Shown here piece by piece: positions 1-4,752 of a DNA stretch of 13,472 nt. This stretch comes from QQUD01 sp039029915 (lineage in GTDB: Bacteria; Chloroflexota; Anaerolineae; Promineifilales; Promineifilaceae): NCBI GenBank assembly GCA_039029915.1, contig JBCCFD010000199.1:1-13472 (forward strand), written 5' to 3'. A program made the position numbers and the translations under genes. Numbering within the stretch: the first letter of the stretch is position 1; every line of letters starts with the position of its first letter. The notes beneath the pieces are model-generated. The model was not told the origin of the DNA, ran no database searches, and worked only from the letters and a program-made list of their open reading frames with translations.

Positions 1-594
1 GGTGCCGCGATGATGACAGAAACGGAAGTTGAAATCATTTTTGATGCGGCTTCTACGTGTATTTTAAATAATCACACGCTCGCCGATTTGCAATATGATG
101 TCATGCAGGAAATTGGCCCCATTGAATTTACAGAGGAAGAGATTGCTTATGCTGAGGCAGTTAATAACAATATGCCAGCAGGCAACCAAGCGTTTGTGAC
201 GCAAATGTACCAAATCCCTGAGGAGAATGCGCATTTACCGCTGGTTGGGGCTGTGTTGCCAACCAAGGATGAGTCTTTTATTTTGTCCGGGTCAACGGAT
301 GTGGGGGATTTGAGTTGGATTGCTCCTTTAAGCATGCTAAATACAACTTGCTGGCCCTTGAATGCGCCGGCTCATAGCTGGGGTGTTGTCGCAACAGGAG
401 GGATGAGCATTGGGCACAAAGGGATGCTGTATGCTGCAAAAGTGATGGCGGCTTCTGCTGTAGCACTGTACCAGCAACCGGAAATGCTACAGGAAGTTCG
501 GGCTGAATTTGAATCGCAAATCGATCAAACACCTTATCAAAATCCGCTGCCAGATGAGTGTGTAGCCCCCTACAATCCGCATCCTTTAAGGTAA
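1..594 (+). CDS. AbgB-like M20 family amidohydrolase, C-terminal part (5' end outside window)
   Basis: The reading frame is open from base 1, with residues GAA before the first methionine at base 10, so only the last 197 residues are visible and the real start lies upstream. The family normally has about 450-480 residues. The segment 'GSTDVGDLSW' followed by a histidine-containing 'APAHSWGV' and then 'GGMSIGHKGMLYAAKVMA' matches the metal-binding and dimerisation end of the aminobenzoyl-glutamate utilisation protein B group of M20 peptidases/amidohydrolases. These are cytoplasmic metal hydrolases that cleave an amide bond, for example p-aminobenzoyl-glutamate. The true substrate here cannot be told from this half. 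The C-terminus 'PYNPHPLR' ends at a TAA stop (592-594). The gene converges with the glycosyltransferase gene and is followed by a hairpin at 604-632. It contains no copy of the ACGGCCGT octamer. Confidence 0.85.
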   Translation, partial: GAAMMTETEVEIIFDAASTCILNNHTLADLQYDVMQEIGPIEFTEEEIAYAEAVNNNMPAGNQAFVTQMYQIPEENAHLPLVGAVLPTKDESFILSGSTDVGDLSWIAPLSMLNTTCWPLNAPAHSWGVVATGGMSIGHKGMLYAAKVMAASAVALYQQPEMLQEVRAEFESQIDQTPYQNPLPDECVAPYNPHPLR

Positions 595-603
595 TTGGAT
601 AAT

Positions 604-642
604 TTGGCTGGTCCTTGGGAAGGATCGGCTGAGTTTATTGTT
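604..642 (+). terminator. Rho-independent-like terminator after the AbgB-like gene
   Basis: Bases 604-616 pair with 620-632 around a GGG loop, followed by T-rich TTTATTGTT (634-642). Four of the pairs (605/631, 606/630, 609/627, 611/625) are G·U in plus-strand RNA and would be A/C mismatches in minus-strand RNA. The structure is therefore a good hairpin only for the plus-strand transcript, which fits termination of the AbgB-like gene 10 bp after its stop. The T-tract is interrupted, so the strength is uncertain. Confidence 0.5.
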
Positions 643-644
643 GC

Positions 645-1904
645 TCAAATCTTGGCTTTAATGACTGCAACCGCTTTGGCTAACCCATTCTCAGCTTTGA
701 TACGCTGGCTTATCGCGATGGCACTGTTGTGAATATTGGAATTGCTAGTGGCCTCAGTGATGGCTTCGGCGAGAGAAACGGCCGTTAATTTCTGCTTCGC
801 AATAGGCTTTGGCCCTGCCCCAATCGCATGTACCCTTTGCGCCCAAAAAGGCTGGTCGACCATATGCGGAATAATAATAGAAGGCACGCCAGCTCGTAAA
901 CCAGCGGCTGTTGTGCCTGCGCCCCCGTGATGAACCACCGCCGCCAACTGTGGAAACAGCCAATTGTGTGGTGCATTGGGCAGTGTTAGCATTGAATTGG
1001 GTAAGGGAACCTTGCCAACCTCACTCCAGCCTGAAATGATTATGGCTCGCCGTCCTAGCCGTTCAATTGCTTCAACGATAAGCTGGGTTGTAAACCCTGG
1101 GTCTCGATTAGTCATGCTGCCGAAGCCAACGTAAATTGGGGGTGGTCCATTATCCAAAAATTCGAGCAGTTTAAATGGTGGTTCCCAATTTGGCGTATCT
1201 TCTAAAAACCAAAAGCCGGTATCGTGATAGTTAGAGGGGAACTCATAAGGACGGGGCACGACGTGAGAGCTGTAGGCCATAAGCACCGGCATCTGCTGAC
1301 GGGCGACAATATTTTGAGCGTTTGTTTGAGGGGGAAGTCCTAGCTGTTTGCGCAGGTCGTTGGTAATTTCGCCATAGATGCGCCAAGGGAACGGTTCAAT
1401 GATAAGCTTGCTGAACCAATGGTTAATGATGCTGTTCCGATTGGGTAGGGGCGCGTTAGGTAGAGAACGGCCGTTTTTTGTGGCAATCAAAGGGGGTTGA
1501 AGCGCCACGCTAAAAATCGGCACGTTAAGCTTTTCAGCAATGGTAAGGGCATAAACGTCAGATGTAAAACTGCTGATAATGGCGTCAGCTCCTTCACAGG
1601 CGCGCCATGCCTCTTGAGCAAACGCATGACCAAACTTATCAAGCAGCTTTTTCATCACCCGCATTTGTACGAGCGGCTTATGCCCCTCTTCAACCCACTG
1701 CTTGCCCCCTTCGCTGGCCATAATTTCAGGAATATTCAATGAAGATGGAACGGCCGTAAGGCCGTGGGATTCAATCCATTCAGCAAAATTTTTGCTGGCT
1801 AAAATCTCTACTTGAAAGCGCGCTGCCTTGAGCGCTTTCCCCAGGGCAATAGCAGGTTGAACATCTCCGCGAGTCCCATTAGCAATCATCATGATGCGTT
1901 TCAT
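645..1904 (-). CDS. GT1-family glycosyltransferase (YjiC/sterol glucosyltransferase-like)
   Basis: This is a 419-residue protein with the two-domain GT-B layout. The N-terminus 'MKRIMMIANGTRGDVQPAIALG' is the glycine-rich opening of the GT28/UGT N-terminal domain. The C-terminal nucleotide-sugar site is the block from His325-His326 ('HHGGAGTTAAGLRAGVPSI', with Pro-His and Asp-Gln a little further on), the hallmark of UDP-glucose:sterol and macrolide glycosyltransferases. By family it would move a hexose from a UDP- or dTDP-sugar to a hydroxyl of a lipid or small hydrophobic acceptor in the cytoplasm or at the inner face of the membrane; the acceptor is unknown. The length is normal for bacterial MGT proteins. 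No strong Shine-Dalgarno sequence precedes the ATG. The gene lies 59 bp downstream of the CSLREA gene on the same strand and may be co-transcribed with it. It contains three ACGGCCGT octamers (778, 1467, 1750), unlike its upstream neighbour. Confidence 0.88.
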   Translation of the reverse strand: MKRIMMIANGTRGDVQPAIALGKALKAARFQVEILASKNFAEWIESHGLTAVPSSLNIPEIMASEGGKQWVEEGHKPLVQMRVMKKLLDKFGHAFAQEAWRACEGADAIISSFTSDVYALTIAEKLNVPIFSVALQPPLIATKNGRSLPNAPLPNRNSIINHWFSKLIIEPFPWRIYGEITNDLRKQLGLPPQTNAQNIVARQQMPVLMAYSSHVVPRPYEFPSNYHDTGFWFLEDTPNWEPPFKLLEFLDNGPPPIYVGFGSMTNRDPGFTTQLIVEAIERLGRRAIIISGWSEVGKVPLPNSMLTLPNAPHNWLFPQLAAVVHHGGAGTTAAGLRAGVPSIIIPHMVDQPFWAQRVHAIGAGPKPIAKQKLTAVSLAEAITEATSNSNIHNSAIAISQRIKAENGLAKAVAVIKAKI

Positions 1905-1963
1905 GCTGATATTTTAGCTGGAAATTTTTATTGAGCATTAAAAATTTCTTTTGACACAACTTG

Positions 1964-3382
1964 CTAATTGGATGAGCGAACTACAGAAATAAAAAGTTCT
2001 TGATTAAGCCGCTCAACTGCACCAATATCACAGAGCGTGCCTCTTTTGGCGCCTAATTGATCGAATTCTGGACAAAATTCAGTATTCCCACTATTGAGAA
2101 GAAAGCTGTCTTTCATTGGGATATGGACCAACAAGTTCGTGCTGCTTTCCTCTAATGGCCCAATCTTAATATTAAAAGTGTTTAACCGGTCGCTACTATC
2201 CGTTTCAAATCCAATCACATTTCCTTCAATATGCCCGATGACATTGTGACCGTGGCTGACAACTGAGATATTATTGGCTGAGCTAGTAAAGGCTGGCACT
2301 TCAGTAAAATCATTGGCACTCATTGAGCTAGATAAATAATTACCGCTAATAATTGTATTGACAACATCTATAGGTTCATTGTGTTTAGAAAAGTAGATGC
2401 CCCCTCCATTATTCCCAGCTTGATTATTGGTGACTGTGCTATTGATGAGTTCTAAGTCAGGAAAATCTGATACCGTATAATAAATACCTCCTCCAAAATT
2501 TGATGCGATATTGCTTGAAATTGTGCTATTAACAATACTCATAAGACCAAAGTTATGGATTGCTCCTCCGGAGACAGACGATTCATTGTAAGCGTATGTA
2601 GAATTAGCTATTGTGATATCACCAGGCGAGCCACTCGTAATTGCGCCACCAACTTCCGCTTGATTATGTAAGAATTGACTGTTGTGAATGGTTGTTGACC
2701 CAACATTGTAAATTGCTCCACCGAATTTTGCCCTGTTATTTAAAAATAAACTGTTGTATATCTCAACCTCGCCGGATGTAAAGATAACACCACCTGTGTT
2801 TGTTGAAATATTATCAACAAACGAGCTGTTGTTGATAATAATTGGGCTAGTAGAACTGGTTGTGATGATGCCATCATTGGCTGAGTTGTTAATGAATTGA
2901 CTGTTATTGATCGTCACCGTTACAACAGACCGATATGTTCGTATAACTGAACCAAAGTCACCGGTTGCTTTGGTGAATGTTAAGCCTTCAATTGTAAACG
3001 CGATCTCCTCACCTGAATTGGGCTCAATCGGTACAAATTCAAAAATATTTGTGCTGTTGTTTCCGCTAATAGTGATTTGATTGTTGCCATTTATCATTAA
3101 ATCTTTTGTGACCGATAAGATTCCGAACGGAGAAATGTCAATAACACCAGAAACATCAAATAGAATTAAATCACCGGAATTTGCTGTTTCGATCGCATCA
3201 CGCAAAGAACAGTCACCATCTTGGCAGCTGCCATCTTCTTCATCTTGTAAAGTATTCACCGTGACAGTGTTTGCACTTCGAGCAAATGTGGTGTGTTGAT
3301 GCAAATATAAAAATAATGAGGTGAGGCCAAGGACTGGCAAAATTATCAATAAAGAAAAGCGTGTCGAATATTTTTTTGTCAT
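1964..3382 (-). CDS. Secreted CSLREA / choice-of-anchor Q beta-helix protein
   Basis: This 472-residue exported protein begins with a basic tip and a hydrophobic segment at about residues 8-28, consistent with a signal peptide or N-terminal anchor. A CSLREA-type motif follows (Cys53, then 'DCSLRDAI' with Cys58). Residues about 75-345 are a right-handed beta-helix made of many Asn/Ser-rich turns with 'NSxFxxN' and 'GGAI/GGGI' repeats, resembling polymorphic outer-membrane proteins. The C-terminus carries the choice-of-anchor Q signature, with Cys437, 'DQLGAKRG' and 'CDIGAVE' (residues 451-457). Such proteins are large, fast-evolving surface or adhesin-like proteins; no enzyme site is visible. 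GGAAAG at 3391-3396 lies 8 nt before the ATG and supports the start. The gene is more A+T-rich than its neighbours and lacks ACGGCCGT. It is divergent from the membrane-protein gene at 4081 and precedes the glycosyltransferase gene. Confidence 0.85.
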   Translation of the reverse strand: MTKKYSTRFSLLIILPVLGLTSLFLYLHQHTTFARSANTVTVNTLQDEEDGSCQDGDCSLRDAIETANSGDLILFDVSGVIDISPFGILSVTKDLMINGNNQITISGNNSTNIFEFVPIEPNSGEEIAFTIEGLTFTKATGDFGSVIRTYRSVVTVTINNSQFINNSANDGIITTSSTSPIIINNSSFVDNISTNTGGVIFTSGEVEIYNSLFLNNRAKFGGAIYNVGSTTIHNSQFLHNQAEVGGAITSGSPGDITIANSTYAYNESSVSGGAIHNFGLMSIVNSTISSNIASNFGGGIYYTVSDFPDLELINSTVTNNQAGNNGGGIYFSKHNEPIDVVNTIISGNYLSSSMSANDFTEVPAFTSSANNISVVSHGHNVIGHIEGNVIGFETDSSDRLNTFNIKIGPLEESSTNLLVHIPMKDSFLLNSGNTEFCPEFDQLGAKRGTLCDIGAVERLNQELFISVVRSSN

Positions 3383-3458
3383 TTTGGTTTCTTTCCAATG
3401 GTAGAACGTTGAGTGATGGTCTCGCAGAACACATTTATATTATTTAAAATATTCAACA

Positions 3459-3478
3459 TCGGAATGACAAAATTCCGA
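3459..3478. repeat. Short perfect inverted repeat upstream of the CSLREA gene
   Basis: TCGGAAT (3459-3465) and ATTCCGA (3472-3478) form a perfect 7-bp inverted repeat with a 6-nt spacer, 77 bp upstream of the CSLREA start. The size and position would suit an operator for a dimeric regulator; there is no direct proof. Confidence 0.35.
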
Positions 3479-3516
3479 CACGGATTTAATAGATTTATAA
3501 CTTGTTCGGATGATTG

Positions 3517-3576
3517 ATTGGTCACAGTACTCTTATTCCGTCAGCTGACACGCTTCATAACTCGAGAATGACCAAT
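3517..3576. repeat. Nested palindrome in the divergent intergenic region
   Basis: ATTGGTCA (3517-3524) and TGACCAAT (3569-3576) form a perfect 8-bp inverted repeat. It encloses a self-complementary 10-mer GTCAGCTGAC at 3540-3549, whose centre lies only about 2 bp from the centre of the outer repeat. Near-coaxial nesting suggests a regulator-binding region or a cruciform/hairpin rather than chance, but the A+T-rich context lowers certainty. Confidence 0.4.
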
Positions 3577-3933
3577 AGTATGTTGTAGAAAATAGTAATG
3601 CTGTTTTGTTTGACTGCCAAATGTGCTGTATAAAAATAAACGACCATTGGGTAACTTCATGTTTTTCTTTTTATTCCTTTGCTAACGTAGATCAAATTTT
3701 ATGTTAACGAAAATCTAATACTTCTGACTAAAATAGTGAGATACATATTCGTGTAGTAGTTAGATTGAAACCTCGTTTAATCGACGCAAGACGGATAATT
3801 TGGATAGTATTGTAGGTAGCAGAAGCAGTTTGTAAGGTTTTCCTCAGCGTAAGCCCATCGTTTTTCACCACAATCAATTAGGACCTGCTGGCATCATAAG
3901 ATGAGGTGCTGTGCTAGGCAAATGAACAAGTTT

Positions 3934-4066
3934 TGTGCGTTTTAATGCACAGGCGACGGATTGAGTAAATACTTCTTTACAGTCGAAGTATTTAAAAACT
4001 TTGGTAACAAAGTCGTAAATTGCTCGTTTCTCGCCAATTATGTTTTCACGTTGGGATGAAAACATA
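3934..4066 (+). ncRNA. Candidate structured leader RNA upstream of the membrane-protein gene
   Basis: Four hairpins follow one another. (1) 3934-3940 pairs with 3945-3951, loop UUUA, including one pair that is G·U only in plus-strand RNA (3939/3946). (2) 3966-3975 pairs with 3985-3994, a perfect 10 bp with a 9-nt loop. (3) 3998-4003 pairs with 4008-4013, a perfect 6 bp closed by GUAA, a GNRA-type tetraloop. (4) 4039-4048 pairs with 4057-4066, a perfect 10 bp with an 8-nt loop. The last stem ends exactly where the AGAAGGAG ribosome binding site begins (4066). An additional 5-bp pairing, 4018-4022 with 4035-4039, would compete slightly with hairpin 4. The arrangement suggests a cis-acting leader controlling translation of the gene at 4081. 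It matches no riboswitch class I recognise. Confidence 0.4.
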
Positions 4067-4073
4067 GAAGGAG
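4066..4073 (+). promoter_or_regulatory. Strong ribosome binding site that fixes a TTG start
   Basis: AGAAGGAG lies 7 nt before the TTG at 4081. An in-frame stop at 4057-4059 rules out a longer protein, and no better start with such a signal exists nearby. The first base of this site is also the last base of the hairpin at 4039-4066, so folding of that stem could limit ribosome access. Confidence 0.75.
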
Positions 4074-4080
4074 TATTCGC

Positions 4081-4662
4081 TTGAGTAGGCAACATACAAC
4101 ATTTAAAAAGGCAGCTGAAAGAATTCGAGAAAGCGAATTTGTGGTACCTGTCTTTGTCGTATTTTTAGTCCTGTGGATGATGTCCATAGGCTTTGCAGTT
4201 GAAGATTATTGGACCAGCTTTTGGGGGTATGAAGCATTACCAACCCAAACTGGATTTGGTTGGACCCCCTACGTTGTGGCAGCTTTGCCGTCAGTAGGAC
4301 AAATTGCCGCAGGATACATTGCGCTGGCCTTGGGCTGGGATGCAAAAGAAGATCGGAAATATACGGTTATTAGCTTGGTCGTATGGTTCATCTTGTTCTA
4401 CATTGACGCGTTCACTGACATGTATTTCCGCTTGAATGGGGTGGTGCGAGACCCTAGCACAACATTTGCAGCGATTATGCAAACGATCGGTATTTTTACT
4501 ATCGGGTCTGAATTGGCTTTTGTGGTTGGTTTTGGGATGACGATGCAGTTATTACCTGAAGCTATCGGACAAACGATGTCAATTCCGGCACGGATGAATG
4601 CCCGTTTGAACCAACTGCGGGATGCAGCCAATAGTTTCCGCAACTCTGGTAGTTCTTATTAA
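4081..4662 (+). CDS. Orphan four-helix membrane protein, function unknown
   Basis: I do not recognise this 193-residue protein. Four hydrophobic segments are visible at about residues 20-40, 64-84, 94-115 and 129-155. A basic, charged N-terminus ('FKKAAERIR') precedes them, and a polar, basic tail of about 35 residues ('RMNARLNQLRDAANSFRNSG') follows. By the positive-inside rule both ends would be cytoplasmic. The predicted helices contain acidic residues (Asp109 and Asp113 in helix 3, Glu144 in helix 4), and helix 2 is rich in Gly and Ala. Such residues can mean ion or proton handling or helix packing, but that is inference. The TTG start is supported by a strong ribosome binding site. The gene stands alone on the plus strand, divergent from the CSLREA gene and convergent with sbcC, and is preceded by an unusually hairpin-rich leader. 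It contains no ACGGCCGT. Confidence 0.75.
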   Translation: MSRQHTTFKKAAERIRESEFVVPVFVVFLVLWMMSIGFAVEDYWTSFWGYEALPTQTGFGWTPYVVAALPSVGQIAAGYIALALGWDAKEDRKYTVISLVVWFILFYIDAFTDMYFRLNGVVRDPSTTFAAIMQTIGIFTIGSELAFVVGFGMTMQLLPEAIGQTMSIPARMNARLNQLRDAANSFRNSGSSY

Positions 4663-4673
4663 AGGATTGTTTA

Positions 4674-4744
4674 ACACAAAGGCTCAAAGCCCTCAAAGAT
4701 AAAGTTCTTTCATTTAGCATCTTTGTTCCTTGGAGTCTTTGTGT
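4674..4744. repeat. Palindromic element between convergent genes (possible mobile palindrome or bidirectional terminator)
   Basis: The outer arms ACACAAAG (4674-4681) and CTTTGTGT (4737-4744) pair perfectly and continue inward through GCTC/GAGT (4682-4685 with 4733-4736, one G·T). Inside lie a second stem, CAAAGAT (4694-4700) with ATCTTTG (4719-4725), and a small AAAG/CTTT stem (4701-4704 with 4707-4710). The element fills nearly the whole 90-bp gap between the stops of the membrane-protein gene and sbcC. Its 'ACACAAAGGCTCAAAG' wording resembles dispersed intergenic palindromes seen in several bacterial genomes. It could end transcription from both sides, although neither flank has a long T-tract. 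Confidence 0.5.
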
Positions 4745-4752
4745 AAGTTTGA

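Larger units (their letters stand above)
3383..4080. other. A+T-rich divergent intergenic region (698 bp)
   Basis: I see no credible protein gene or tRNA here. The region lies between two divergently transcribed genes and must hold a promoter for each, but no clean -35/-10 pair is visible. It contains three kinds of structure listed separately: a 7-bp inverted repeat at 3459-3478, a nested palindrome at 3517-3576, and a series of hairpins at 3934-4066 ending at the ribosome binding site of the plus-strand gene. The stretch 3580-3860 shows only A+T-rich sequence with a T-rich run around 3662-3680, and I cannot assign it a function. Confidence 0.6.

Noticed and set aside
3610..3634. TTGACT and TATAAA as a plus-strand promoter
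   Set aside because: The spacing is only 13 bp, too short for a standard sigma-70 promoter, and the A+T-rich setting makes such matches likely by chance.
3874..4095. A 73-codon minus-strand open frame in the divergent intergenic region
   Set aside because: It overlaps all the hairpins and the ribosome binding site of the plus-strand gene, has no ribosome binding site of its own that I can see, and shows no recognisable domain or compositional sign of a protein.
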